Positions 6,889 to 13,622 are shown, counted from the first letter of the stretch. The stretch: 16,953 nt of DNA from Microcaldota archaeon (GCA_013425425.1 JACCLJ010000017.1:1-16953), one strand, 5' to 3'. The notes: generated by a model from the letters alone, not told the origin. Translations and numbers: made by a program.

Positions 6889-6964
6889 AGCTACAGAGGC
6901 GCGCGAACCAAGCCTCTGGAGCGCATTGAACGAGCCGTCGTTCAATCCAAGCTACAGAGGCGCG
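6889..6964. repeat. 15-bp direct repeat flanking the tRNA-like hairpin (copies 6889-6903 and 6950-6964)
   Basis: AGCTACAGAGGCGCG occurs twice, 61 bp apart. On the minus strand each copy reads as the tRNA 5' end plus three upstream bases, consistent with a tandem duplication of the start of tRNA-Thr. Confidence 0.85.
6912..6961 (-). ncRNA. 50-nt tRNA-like hairpin at the head of the tRNA-Thr transcript
   Basis: On the minus strand the first 12 bases (GCCTCTGTAGCT) are identical to the 5' end of tRNA-Thr, and the last seven (CAGAGGC) pair perfectly with the first seven, as an acceptor stem would. They are followed by TTG, as in tRNA-Thr. In between are a short AGC/GCT helix and a perfect 9-bp stem-loop (ATTGAACGA, loop CGGC, TCGTTCAAT; 6925-6946). 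There is no T arm and no normal anticodon arm, so it is not a tRNA. The shared TATA region (6985-6995) predicts transcription to start within a few bases of 6961. It may be a degenerate tRNA duplicate, a processing leader or a small RNA; the sequence alone does not decide. Confidence 0.55.
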
Positions 6965-6984
6965 TATGTTTTGAATGTTGGCAA

Positions 6985-6995
6985 TTATTTTAAAC
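6985..6995. promoter_or_regulatory. Shared bidirectional TATA region (tRNA unit / TRAM gene)
   Basis: TTATTTTAAAC is centred at about 6990. Counting 27 nt on the + strand reaches 7017, next to the GTG start of the TRAM protein. Counting 27 nt on the minus strand reaches 6963, next to the start of the tRNA-like hairpin. Confidence 0.55.
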
Positions 6996-7018
6996 AATAT
7001 GCACGCATTCTAATCAGG

Positions 7019-7258
7019 GTGAATGCTGTGGAAGAGGAAAGAGGAAGAACCGAGAAGTTCAAGAAATTCGAGACGCCCAAGCCGGTTTCCGTCGGAGATG
7101 TCGTTGACATCACGGTCGAAAGCGTGGGCGGGCAGGGCGACGGAATAGCCAAGATAGAGGGATTCGTCGTTTTCATCAAGGGCGCCCAGAAGGGCGAGAG
7201 CTGCAAGGTAAAAATCATAGATGTAAAAAGGACATATGCGGTGGGAGAGAAAGTTTAG
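7019..7258 (+). CDS. Stand-alone TRAM-domain RNA-binding protein, 79 aa
   Basis: The body (VSVGDVVDITVESVGGQGDG, then IAKIEGFVVFIKGAQKGE, then VKIIDVKRTYAVGEKV) is a complete TRAM domain, the small beta-barrel also found in tRNA methylthiotransferases and RumA/TrmA-type methylases. Archaea encode single-domain TRAM proteins that bind RNA, and some studied ones act as cold-induced RNA chaperones. A charged linker of about 25 residues precedes the domain. The reading frame is open further upstream, but that part overlaps the tRNA-like hairpin. The GTG at 7019 is chosen because it lies about 27-29 nt after a TATA box (leaderless start), and GTG at 7028 (76 aa) is the alternative. It converges on the next gene with 1 nt between stops. 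Confidence 0.85.
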   Translation: MNAVEEERGRTEKFKKFETPKPVSVGDVVDITVESVGGQGDGIAKIEGFVVFIKGAQKGESCKVKIIDVKRTYAVGEKV

Positions 7259-7259
7259 C

Positions 7260-8549
7260 CTATCTTTTTATCTGGTAAATCAAAAGGAGCATTATCAGCA
7301 CGCCGAGCATTCCCAACCCTATCTCAATCAGCCTCAGGGACCCGATTGAGAACGAAGCGCTTGTCCTTGCGGTCGCCGCATCATAGGCGCTGCCAGTCTC
7401 GGTCCTGTTCGAATCGTAGGAGAGCTGCCTGCTCGTTATGTTCTGCGTGATGTTCTGCCCCCCGCCGAAAAAATCCTTCACGGCCAGCGTCAGCTCGTTC
7501 CTGCCCATGCCTTCATAGCCGTAGCTGAACTTGTAGAGGAAAGCATGGGCGTTGCTGCTTTCCTGGAGCTGGACCGGCGTTACGTTCACGACCCCGATGA
7601 AATTTCCGGAGTCGTTCATGGGAATGGAAACTATTTCCGACAGGCCAAATTCATTTGTCGTTATGTTGAATGAATACAGCGTGAAATTTCCCGCAAGCTC
7701 GCCGTTCCTGTAAATCCCGGCTTCGTATATCCTGCTCTGCGAAAGCACGATGTTGTCGAACCGGTTGTTCCTGAACCACTGCTCATTGAGCAGGGGTGCG
7801 GTTGTGAACAGCAGCTTATTCTTCCCCTCGACCGGATACGTCGCGTTTTCCGTGAAATGCATGCTCTGGGAAACCACGCCGTAGCGGCTTATGCAGCTCA
7901 TCCCCGCCGGTACCCGGTCATCAACGCCGTACACGAAAGTCGCCGTTCCGTTAAGGATCACGGTCAGGTTTTCCATGCCCGAGGAATTTTCCATCGCTTT
8001 ATCCATTCCGTCCGGGACGGAAACGGTGTTTGCAAGCGCATTGTCGAAAAGCTGACCGAAGACGCCGACGCTTTCCTCCCGCGCCGATGCGGTTTCGTTC
8101 ATCCCGCCAAAAACAAAAATAATGTCTATATCGTAGAAAATATCGCCCGAATATTCGTACTCGGCGCATCCGTCGCCGTCAAAATCACATTCTGAACTAT
8201 CTCCGTAATGGCCGAAGAATGCCTTGTCGCATATTCCCACGCCGCTTCTCTGCGCGGGATGGCCCATCCTCCCTCCCTTCTCCACTATCACGCCCGCGCC
8301 CTGCCCGGCGCTCGTGGCGTTGTCGATGAGGAGCGTCATGCCCGCGATCTTCATGCTGGCATTTATCGCAAGGCTCCTCTCATACCAGTCGATCGGAATG
8401 CTGCCGACCTGCGCCTCCTCTTCATTGAAACTGTCCGAAAGCTCGGTGGCCCTGAGCCGGTTCTGCGCATTTACCGCGCTCAACGGCGGGTCGTCATATA
8501 TCGAAAATGCAAGCGAAACAAAAACAAGGAGGAGAAGCAGCCGCTTCAT
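7260..8549 (-). CDS. Secreted, sequon-rich protein with C-terminal membrane anchor, 429 aa (unknown function)
   Basis: No recognised family. Seen: a signal peptide (MKRLLLLLVFVSLAFS, residues 1-16) and a long extracellular region. The latter holds at least a dozen N-x-S/T sequons (for example NAS, NAT, NET, NLT, NGT, NFT, NIT, NVT, NRT), so heavy N-glycosylation is likely. A DFDGDGC segment (D122, D124, D126) looks like a calcium-binding DxDxDG loop, next to Cys107, Cys121, Cys128 and Cys219. One transmembrane helix (about 407-427, IEIGLGMLGVLIMLLLIYQI) is followed by a two-residue basic tail, KR. It starts inside the stop codon of the upstream 636-aa gene (ATGA overlap) and is the last gene of a four-gene minus-strand unit, so it probably works with that protein at the cell surface. 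Confidence 0.82.
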   Translation of the reverse strand: MKRLLLLLVFVSLAFSIYDDPPLSAVNAQNRLRATELSDSFNEEEAQVGSIPIDWYERSLAINASMKIAGMTLLIDNATSAGQGAGVIVEKGGRMGHPAQRSGVGICDKAFFGHYGDSSECDFDGDGCAEYEYSGDIFYDIDIIFVFGGMNETASAREESVGVFGQLFDNALANTVSVPDGMDKAMENSSGMENLTVILNGTATFVYGVDDRVPAGMSCISRYGVVSQSMHFTENATYPVEGKNKLLFTTAPLLNEQWFRNNRFDNIVLSQSRIYEAGIYRNGELAGNFTLYSFNITTNEFGLSEIVSIPMNDSGNFIGVVNVTPVQLQESSNAHAFLYKFSYGYEGMGRNELTLAVKDFFGGGQNITQNITSRQLSYDSNRTETGSAYDAATARTSASFSIGSLRLIEIGLGMLGVLIMLLLIYQIKR

Positions 8550-10456
8550 AGAATCTCGCCGAGCCGGTCTATGGGCACGAATGCCATCATGCCGTTCGCC
8601 TCTTTTATCCTGATTTTCGCCTTTTCATCCGGACTGAGGCCGTCTATTATCCTTTTTATCTCGTTCTCATCGTCAACTACTATTACCGCCTTGTTTTCGA
8701 ATTTCTCCCCGAAAAGCCCTATGTCGCAATCCTTCGTCACAAACCTGTTGCCCGCCGTCCTGAACTGTATGCCGTTCTCTATGAGTTTTTCCCTTATCAT
8801 GCGCAGGAGAGTCCTCTCCTTTATGTTGCCCTCGCCTGCGAACTGGTAGTACTGCCTGTGGCCCTCTATCATGCCCTTGCTGACGAGCGCCTTGAGCATC
8901 TCCTCGATGTTGCCGTCCGTTATGTCCGCCCCCTTCGTTATGTATCTTTTGACGGCCATCTCGAACTCCTGCGCGGTTATGGGGCTTTTTCCTATCTTCA
9001 TATCCTCTCTTATATTTCCGAAGGCCCTGACAAGGTCGTTTGTCGTTATTTTCACTTCCTTCCTTATTTCCCTGGAGCCTTCGGTCGCCCTGAGCATGTA
9101 TGTCGGCCTTCTGCTGAACCTCGCGCCTGCATATATTAGCGCAACAAGCAGCAGGCCGGGTATGCCGTATTTTATGTAAACGTCGAATATGTTTTCCTGC
9201 GCGTACATCACTGTTACCGGTACGGCCTCCCCGTTGATTTCCATCACGAACACGTTTTCCCCCTGTTGCAGCTTCGCCCCTATGGTGAGTTCGCCGTCCG
9301 CAACATAGAACTTTTTGCTTGCGGTGGAATTGCCGAGCCTTGCCTCGACCTCCCCGCTCCTGAGCGGAATGCCGTCAACGGTTACAAGGAAGTAATTGTT
9401 GTATCCGCTCCTTCCGGCCTGCTCTATTTCAATGTCGTTTACGTGGAGGATGCCGCTTGCCATGGGACCGTTATTGTCCACGACCCTCAGGATATATTCT
9501 CCCGGTTTTTCGAATTCCAGCGTCTCCCTGAAAACGCTGCCGTTCGTGACCCTGCTGAGTTTTTTGCTCTGCACCTCAGTGCCGTCCCTGTACGCCGTGA
9601 AATAGGCGATGCCGTCCGTTTCATTAAGATGGAAAATAAGGATGGAATCCTGGTGCGGGTATTTGTTTTCCGGATCCGGCAGGAGCACGTTCGAAACGGG
9701 CATCAGCGCAATCGAATCGGTTATGCCTTTTCTCGAGCCGAGGTCATAGATTATCCTGACATAGCGGCCGTCCTGCAGGTTCACCTTGCCGGTTTTCCTT
9801 CCCTCCCCCTTCACCGCATAGGTCGCCTTCGCGACCGAAGACCACTTGTTTTCGATTATGTCCTGCACTATGGAATAATCTCCCCCCTCCATATACTCCT
9901 TCAGCGTCTTGTCGTAAATGAGTATCCTGTCTTTCTGCTGGGGCGTAAGCTCGTCGTACCAGTTCTGTTCCTGCATCCCCCCGCGGAGCAGGAAATTCTT
10001 TTTGCCGAGGTACACGACCACGCCGTCCGTGGCGTTGTTCGTTATGTCGTCAAGTACGTAAGTCGGCATCGCGCCGGTCGGCACGACGTATATTCCGTCG
10101 CCAAGCACGCGCCTGTCGCTCATCTTTATCTTGTAGCCGTATTTCTCCAGCGGCGTGAGCAGCTCCGTGAACTCCTCCATGCGCTCCATCTCTATTCCTT
10201 CGTCATCCTGTATTATCGTTATCTCCCTCGCGGCCTCTTTCCGGTAGCTTATGAGCGTCACGTTCCCTTCCCCTGCAAAGTCGTATACGGCATAGCCGTA
10301 ATTGCCGGCGTTTCCCATCTCGATTACGTTGAACCTGGTTTCCGGCTGCGCCTCTTCCGTCACCGCCACGACTCCTGAGAAATAAAGCAGCGCGCCCGCT
10401 GCGATGAATACGCCGACTATGATGAAAACCATTAACGCTATTTTTTTCCAATCCAT
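8546..10456 (-). CDS. Two-helix membrane protein with large ectodomain and cytoplasmic winged-helix-like C-terminus, 636 aa
   Basis: No named family is recognised. Seen: an N-terminal transmembrane helix (about 6-29, IALMVFIIVGVFIAAGALLYF) and an ectodomain of roughly 395 residues. Its first part (YGYKI...GIYVVPTGAMPTYVL...DGVVVYLGKKN, about 106-155) has alternating strands and helices like a Rossmann/GATase-type fold, and its later part reads as beta-sandwich repeats (PGEYILRVVDNNG, EVEARLGNST). A second helix (430-446, YGIPGLLLVALIYAGAR) leads to a basic RR and a cytoplasmic region. That region holds a helix-turn-helix-like segment (about 493-545, ITAQEFEMAVKRYI...NIEEMLKALVSKGMIEG then QYYQF, a wing-like strand) and a final alpha/beta domain (550-636). 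A membrane-tethered regulator or the assembly partner of a surface complex are both possible. It starts 13 nt after pheS. Confidence 0.82.
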   Translation of the reverse strand: MDWKKIALMVFIIVGVFIAAGALLYFSGVVAVTEEAQPETRFNVIEMGNAGNYGYAVYDFAGEGNVTLISYRKEAAREITIIQDDEGIEMERMEEFTELLTPLEKYGYKIKMSDRRVLGDGIYVVPTGAMPTYVLDDITNNATDGVVVYLGKKNFLLRGGMQEQNWYDELTPQQKDRILIYDKTLKEYMEGGDYSIVQDIIENKWSSVAKATYAVKGEGRKTGKVNLQDGRYVRIIYDLGSRKGITDSIALMPVSNVLLPDPENKYPHQDSILIFHLNETDGIAYFTAYRDGTEVQSKKLSRVTNGSVFRETLEFEKPGEYILRVVDNNGPMASGILHVNDIEIEQAGRSGYNNYFLVTVDGIPLRSGEVEARLGNSTASKKFYVADGELTIGAKLQQGENVFVMEINGEAVPVTVMYAQENIFDVYIKYGIPGLLLVALIYAGARFSRRPTYMLRATEGSREIRKEVKITTNDLVRAFGNIREDMKIGKSPITAQEFEMAVKRYITKGADITDGNIEEMLKALVSKGMIEGHRQYYQFAGEGNIKERTLLRMIREKLIENGIQFRTAGNRFVTKDCDIGLFGEKFENKAVIVVDDENEIKRIIDGLSPDEKAKIRIKEANGMMAFVPIDRLGEIL

Positions 10457-10469
10457 GCGAAGACCACCG

Positions 10470-11825
10470 TCAGAATTTAAGCTTTGCGGATTTCAGGAAG
10501 TTCAGGTCATTCCTGTAAAACTCCCTTATATCCTTCATGTCGAGCATGAGCATGAGCGGCCTTTCAAGGCTGAGGCCCCACGCAAGAACGGGATAGACGC
10601 CCGCAAGCGGCATGCTGACTTCCGGCCTGAATATGCCCGCCCCGCCAAGCTCCATCCACTGCTTTTTCTCCTCAAAATAAACCTCTATCTCGAGGCTCGG
10701 TTCGGTGTAGGGGAAATAGCTCGGCCTGAACCGTATCTTTTCGAACCCGAGCTTCCTGTAAACCTCCTTGAGTATGCCCAGCAGGTCGCGGAACGTTGCA
10801 CCCTCCCATGCTATGATGCCCTCGACCTGGCTGAACTCAGCGAGGTGCTTGTAATCGGTTGCTTCATTCCTGAAAACCCTGCCTATGGCGAAATATTTCC
10901 TCGGCTTTTTGTCTTTCATGGCCGCGAGATACCTTGCGCTCAGCGCGGTGGTGTGGGTCCTGAGCACCGTCTTTCTCGCCTCCTCCTCGCTCCACTTGTA
11001 TTTCCATCCTTCCTCGTGCGCCTTCTTCACGCGCTCCACAAGCTTCCTGTCTCCAGGCAGTTCGCTTTTGCCCTCGAGATAAAACGTATCGGCGAGCTCG
11101 CGCGCGGGATGGTCCTGCGGCTGGAAGAGCGCGTCAAAGTTCCAGAACGCCGATTCCACGATGCTCCCCTCCATCTCCTCGAACCCCAGCTCCGCCATTA
11201 TCGTGCCGATGCGCTTCGAAAGCTTCGTGATGGGATGGTTCTTGCCCAGCTGCGCGTCCTCGCTGTTTACGGACAGGTCGAACCCGTCGCCCTTTGCCGC
11301 AAGCCGCTTTCCTGTTGGCTCGGCAATATATTTTTTCACGGTTTTCGCCTGCAGGAGCCTCCTCTGGAAAAAATGCTCCGCGACCGTTTTGTCTTTGGGC
11401 ACCCCGCTCGCCTTCAGCACGCGGTATTCCTCAAGCAGTTTTTTCTTTTCGGCTTCCGCATCCTCAACGCTTTTCCTTGCGCTCAGCCTGCCGCCCTCTA
11501 TTCCGACCAGTCCCCTTTCCTTCGCCCATTTCAGGCCTATTGATTTTTCACCTGGCAGGAGGTCCCCGACCGATTTGCCGGCCCTTGCCTTTTCGTAAAC
11601 GGAAAATTCCGGGAAGCCGTTCCGCGCGTATCCGTCAAGCTCTGCGGTCGGCGATGCCACCGAGATTTCCTCACTGCTCACTATGATGCAGCCGTTTTCC
11701 CTGAGCGATTCTGCCGCCCTGCGCACCGTGTCTATATGCAGCCCTGTTTTTTCCGCGATGTCCTCGTAGCTCATCTTCCCTTTCTTTGAAAGAATGTCGA
11801 GTATCTCCCTCTCTCCCTTGTACAT
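10470..11825 (-). CDS. pheS: Phenylalanyl-tRNA synthetase alpha subunit, 451 aa
   Basis: Catalytic subunit of the cytoplasmic (alpha-beta)2 class II enzyme that charges tRNA-Phe. Seen: an N-terminal winged helix (residues 1-50, IAEKTGLHIDTVRRAAESL), as in archaeal and eukaryotic alpha subunits, then a central helical hairpin and the class II core. The core has DHPARELADTFY (238-249, motif 1 region), YFAIGRVFRNEATDYKHLAEFSQVEG (311-336, motif 2, with R317 and E321), the phenylalanine pocket FRPSYFPYTEPS (366-377) and motif 3 GLSLERP (417-423). The GLSLERP form is the one used by archaeal/eukaryotic enzymes. At 451 residues it is slightly shorter than the usual 480-510. The beta subunit (pheT) is not adjacent. 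The gene is embedded in an operon of membrane proteins, 1 nt after the upstream stop codon. Confidence 0.97.
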   Translation of the reverse strand: MYKGEREILDILSKKGKMSYEDIAEKTGLHIDTVRRAAESLRENGCIIVSSEEISVASPTAELDGYARNGFPEFSVYEKARAGKSVGDLLPGEKSIGLKWAKERGLVGIEGGRLSARKSVEDAEAEKKKLLEEYRVLKASGVPKDKTVAEHFFQRRLLQAKTVKKYIAEPTGKRLAAKGDGFDLSVNSEDAQLGKNHPITKLSKRIGTIMAELGFEEMEGSIVESAFWNFDALFQPQDHPARELADTFYLEGKSELPGDRKLVERVKKAHEEGWKYKWSEEEARKTVLRTHTTALSARYLAAMKDKKPRKYFAIGRVFRNEATDYKHLAEFSQVEGIIAWEGATFRDLLGILKEVYRKLGFEKIRFRPSYFPYTEPSLEIEVYFEEKKQWMELGGAGIFRPEVSMPLAGVYPVLAWGLSLERPLMLMLDMKDIREFYRNDLNFLKSAKLKF

Positions 11826-11826
11826 G

Positions 11827-12684
11827 CTATTCCTCCTTCTTTCTTTTCGCGGTGCGTATGTAGATGTATCCCCCTATTATTATGAATGCCAGGATTATTA
11901 TCGCGAAGCCGTAGGGGCCCGCCAGCCCGCTTTCAACCGCGCGGACGAATCCCGAGAAGAACTCCGAAACCTCCTTCTGCAGGCTTTCCTCGACCTCGAA
12001 TTCGGCCGTGAACTTCACAAGGACCATATCCTCCCATGTGAGCTCGGAAATCCTCGCCGGAAGCGCGACATCGACACTTTCCGGGAGGGGATTCAGCTTC
12101 GTGACAAGCGTTCCTGACGGGAATTTCATGGTGAACCGGACGTTGTCCTCAAGCAGGACGTTTCCCTGCTCGGTCGTGGTGAAGGAAAGCGCCTCCTGGT
12201 TGAGTGTATATCTCGTCGTTCTCGGCTTGTAGTTCTCTACGGTGAACAGCCCGGTCCCCTGCACCGGAGTCTGTACGCCGTCCGTGGTATTATACGCCGG
12301 CGATGCGGTGTATTCCAATATGAGCTCTCCATGGCATATCCCCTGCACCGGATTGCATTTCTTCCTCGGCTGCGGCGTTAGCGTGAAATCGTTTATCTCG
12401 GTCTTTGCCGGATTGATGTGCCTTTTCACGTCCTTCAGGCTGGTGGTCGTAGACCAGAACGAAAGGTCGTTGTTGGAATAGCCGCTATACCCGCTATCGT
12501 AAAGGGCCTGGGAGTAATCCCCGTTTATTATCAGCTTTATGCTCTCCCGGATTTTCACGCTTCCGTCCGGGCTTATGTCGCTTGCCTCGACATCAACGCT
12601 TTCAAGCAGGAACTCCGCCCTCGCCGCATCAGGAAGCAGCAGCGCGAGGATGGCGAGCACTAAGATAGCCTTTCTCCCGTCCAT
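11827..12684 (-). CDS. Secreted protein with C-terminal membrane anchor, 285 aa (unknown function)
   Basis: Seen: a signal peptide (residues 1-23, KAILVLAILALLLPDAARA followed by EF) and a beta-rich extracellular domain that opens with LLESVDVEASDISPDGSVKIRESIKLIING. That opening is reminiscent of DUF2207-type surface domains (a strand, then D-G-S-x-x-V-x-E-x-I), but the match is only by eye. Two cysteines (KKCNPVQGICHG) are probably disulfide-bonded. One transmembrane helix (about 258-276, GFAIIILAFIIIGGYIYI) and a basic tail RTAKRKKEE follow. A TATA box centred 27 nt before the ATG implies leaderless transcription. It is the first gene of the minus-strand unit that continues with pheS 1 nt later. 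Confidence 0.82.
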   Translation of the reverse strand: MDGRKAILVLAILALLLPDAARAEFLLESVDVEASDISPDGSVKIRESIKLIINGDYSQALYDSGYSGYSNNDLSFWSTTTSLKDVKRHINPAKTEINDFTLTPQPRKKCNPVQGICHGELILEYTASPAYNTTDGVQTPVQGTGLFTVENYKPRTTRYTLNQEALSFTTTEQGNVLLEDNVRFTMKFPSGTLVTKLNPLPESVDVALPARISELTWEDMVLVKFTAEFEVEESLQKEVSEFFSGFVRAVESGLAGPYGFAIIILAFIIIGGYIYIRTAKRKKEE

Positions 12685-12704
12685 AAACTAGGATAGGGTG
12701 CTGC

Positions 12705-12716
12705 AAATTTAATAAC
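12705..12716 (-). promoter_or_regulatory. TATA box of the four-gene minus-strand operon
   Basis: The minus-strand GTTATTAAATTT is centred about 27 nt upstream of the ATG at 12684, giving a leaderless start for the 285-aa gene and, by read-through, for pheS and the two membrane proteins. Confidence 0.6.
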
Positions 12717-12757
12717 TTTGTTTTCTTTGTTTTTCCCCATCCCTGCCGCGCTCTCCC

Positions 12758-12789
12758 GTCTAGTATATGTTTTAAATACCTTACTAGAC
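12758..12789. promoter_or_regulatory. Perfect inverted repeat enclosing the TATA box of the coiled-coil gene (probable operator)
   Basis: GTCTAGTA (12758-12765) and TACTAGAC (12782-12789) are perfect 8-bp inverted copies separated by 16 bp. The spacer contains TTTAAATA, the apparent TATA box for the gene starting at 12822, with initiation predicted near 12800. A dimeric repressor bound here would block TBP. Confidence 0.55.
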
Positions 12790-12821
12790 AATTCAAATTC
12801 CACACTTTTTTTGGAGACAGC

Positions 12822-13355
12822 GTGATAGGAATGGCAAGTGAGGAAGAAATCAGGGCAAAAGTAGACGAGCTCGAAAAGCTGAAGGCAGAGCTGATCGAAC
12901 GGATAAAGAAGGTAAACCGCCGGCTCAGGTACAAGCTTTACGAGAAAAAAGCCCTCGAACCTTTCCTAGAGAAGACGAAGGACATCGTCGTGGAGCCGCT
13001 CAGGAGGAAAAAGAGGATACTCGAATTCAGGATAGCGACGCAGGCGTATACCCCGAAGCTGGAAAAGGAGCTGCTCAAGGAAGTCAAGAAGGTGGAAAAA
13101 GAGCTCGACGGCCTCAGGGAAGTCGAGAAAGCGAGGAGAAAGAGCCGGTACGTGGAGCGCGACATCGAAGAGGCGAACAAAGAGGTCGGGGACATAGAAA
13201 CGAAATTAAAGAGCTACCGGGAGGACCTCAAGAAGCTCTACGATGCGATGCGGGAATTCCGCAACATTGCGAGAAAAACCGCCGGCGCGGAAAAGCGCGA
13301 AGATGACGACCTGGTTGCGCTTGGGGACCTCGCGCTCATGGAGAAAGAAGAGTAG
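12822..13355 (+). CDS. Charged coiled-coil protein, 177 aa (unknown function)
   Basis: Nearly the whole chain is predicted helix with heptad-like spacing of hydrophobic residues in a sea of Lys/Glu/Arg (EEIRAKVDELEKLKAEL; KLEKELLKEVKKVEKELDGL; EANKEVGDIETKLKSYRED). There is no signal peptide, membrane helix or cysteine, so it should be cytoplasmic and oligomeric. It resembles the generic coiled-coil proteins found in many archaea (COG1340-like), but low-complexity similarity of this kind is weak evidence. The start GTG 12822 is preceded by GGAG (12813-12816, 5 nt spacing). ATG 12831 (174 aa) is the alternative and lacks a well-placed ribosome-binding site. Its promoter carries a perfect inverted repeat, suggesting specific repression. 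Confidence 0.8.
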   Translation: MIGMASEEEIRAKVDELEKLKAELIERIKKVNRRLRYKLYEKKALEPFLEKTKDIVVEPLRRKKRILEFRIATQAYTPKLEKELLKEVKKVEKELDGLREVEKARRKSRYVERDIEEANKEVGDIETKLKSYREDLKKLYDAMREFRNIARKTAGAEKREDDDLVALGDLALMEKEE

Positions 13356-13370
13356 GCGCCAAACATTCCT

Positions 13371-13622
13371 TTACTTTTTTTCGATTGCCTTGACTTCCCA
13401 GAGGAATTTATCCCTCGTTTCAAGGTGCCTTATGGCAAGCTCTATGGGGATATTATTGTTCTTTATATAATTGACGAGCCCCCTTACGTTTTCCTTGCCT
13501 ATGTTATCGTTATTTATCCAGGAGCACGATTTGCTCTTGGCTATGCAGTCTGCAAGCAGTGCTGCGTCGTGCTGGGCAAGCCCTATCCCCAGAAGGTCGC
13601 GGTATACCGCTTCGAGTTCCAT
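13371..13622 (-). CDS. Small hypothetical protein, 83 aa
   Basis: I do not recognise a family. The chain starts MELEAVYRDLLGIGLAQHDA and continues with a Cys-containing helix, a SWINNDNIGKENV turn and a C-terminal KFLWEVKAIEKK. The stretch QHDAALLADCIAKSK followed by an N-x-D turn is faintly like the C-terminal half of a PIN-domain nuclease, but the N-terminal half with its first catalytic Asp is absent. An in-frame TGA lies 9 codons upstream of the ATG, so this is either a complete small protein or a truncated remnant. GGGG sits 8 nt before the ATG, and codon choice matches the neighbours. It is convergent with the coiled-coil gene. Confidence 0.6.
   Translation of the reverse strand: MELEAVYRDLLGIGLAQHDAALLADCIAKSKSCSWINNDNIGKENVRGLVNYIKNNNIPIELAIRHLETRDKFLWEVKAIEKK
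13375..13381 (+). terminator. T7 terminator after the coiled-coil gene
   Basis: Seven T residues on the + strand lie about 20 nt after the TAG at 13353-13355, inside the extreme 3' end of the convergent small gene. Confidence 0.5.

Larger units (their letters stand above)
6707..6900 (-). tRNA. tRNA-Thr (CGU anticodon) with D-loop and anticodon-loop introns
   Basis: Exons on the minus strand at 6900-6886, 6841-6821 and 6742-6707 join to a 72-nt tRNA. The acceptor is GCCTCTG/CAGGGGC with U73, the D arm is GCTC-AGCGGTA-GAGC, the anticodon arm is ACCGC-TTCGTAA-GCGGT (anticodon at 6824-6822), the variable loop is AGGTC, and the T arm is GGGGG-TTCAAAT-CCCTC. The anticodon CGU reads ACG (Thr), and U73 with the 1-72/2-71 G-C pairs agrees with archaeal threonine identity. 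No CCA is encoded. There is no TATA box 27 nt upstream of its 5' end. The nearest one is about 90 nt away and points at the tRNA-like hairpin (6912-6961), so a 5' leader of about 61 nt is predicted. Confidence 0.9.

Noticed and set aside
6912..6961. The tRNA-like hairpin as a functional tRNA or split-tRNA half
   Set aside because: It has no T arm, no normal anticodon loop and no complementary partner half, and tRNA-Thr next to it is complete.
6889..6964. The 61-nt duplicated segment as a third intron of tRNA-Thr
   Set aside because: Removing one repeat unit would also give a correct 5' end, but no helix with two 3-nt bulges around a 4-bp core can be drawn at the junctions.
6640..6993. Open reading frame of 117 codons on the + strand across the tRNA-Thr region
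   Set aside because: It runs antisense through a convincing tRNA with introns and has no supporting start signals; the translation is low-complexity tRNA antisense.
6926..7018. Upstream extension of the TRAM protein to the ATG at 6926
   Set aside because: It would overlap the tRNA-like hairpin and the TATA box, and the extra residues do not resemble TRAM-protein N-termini.
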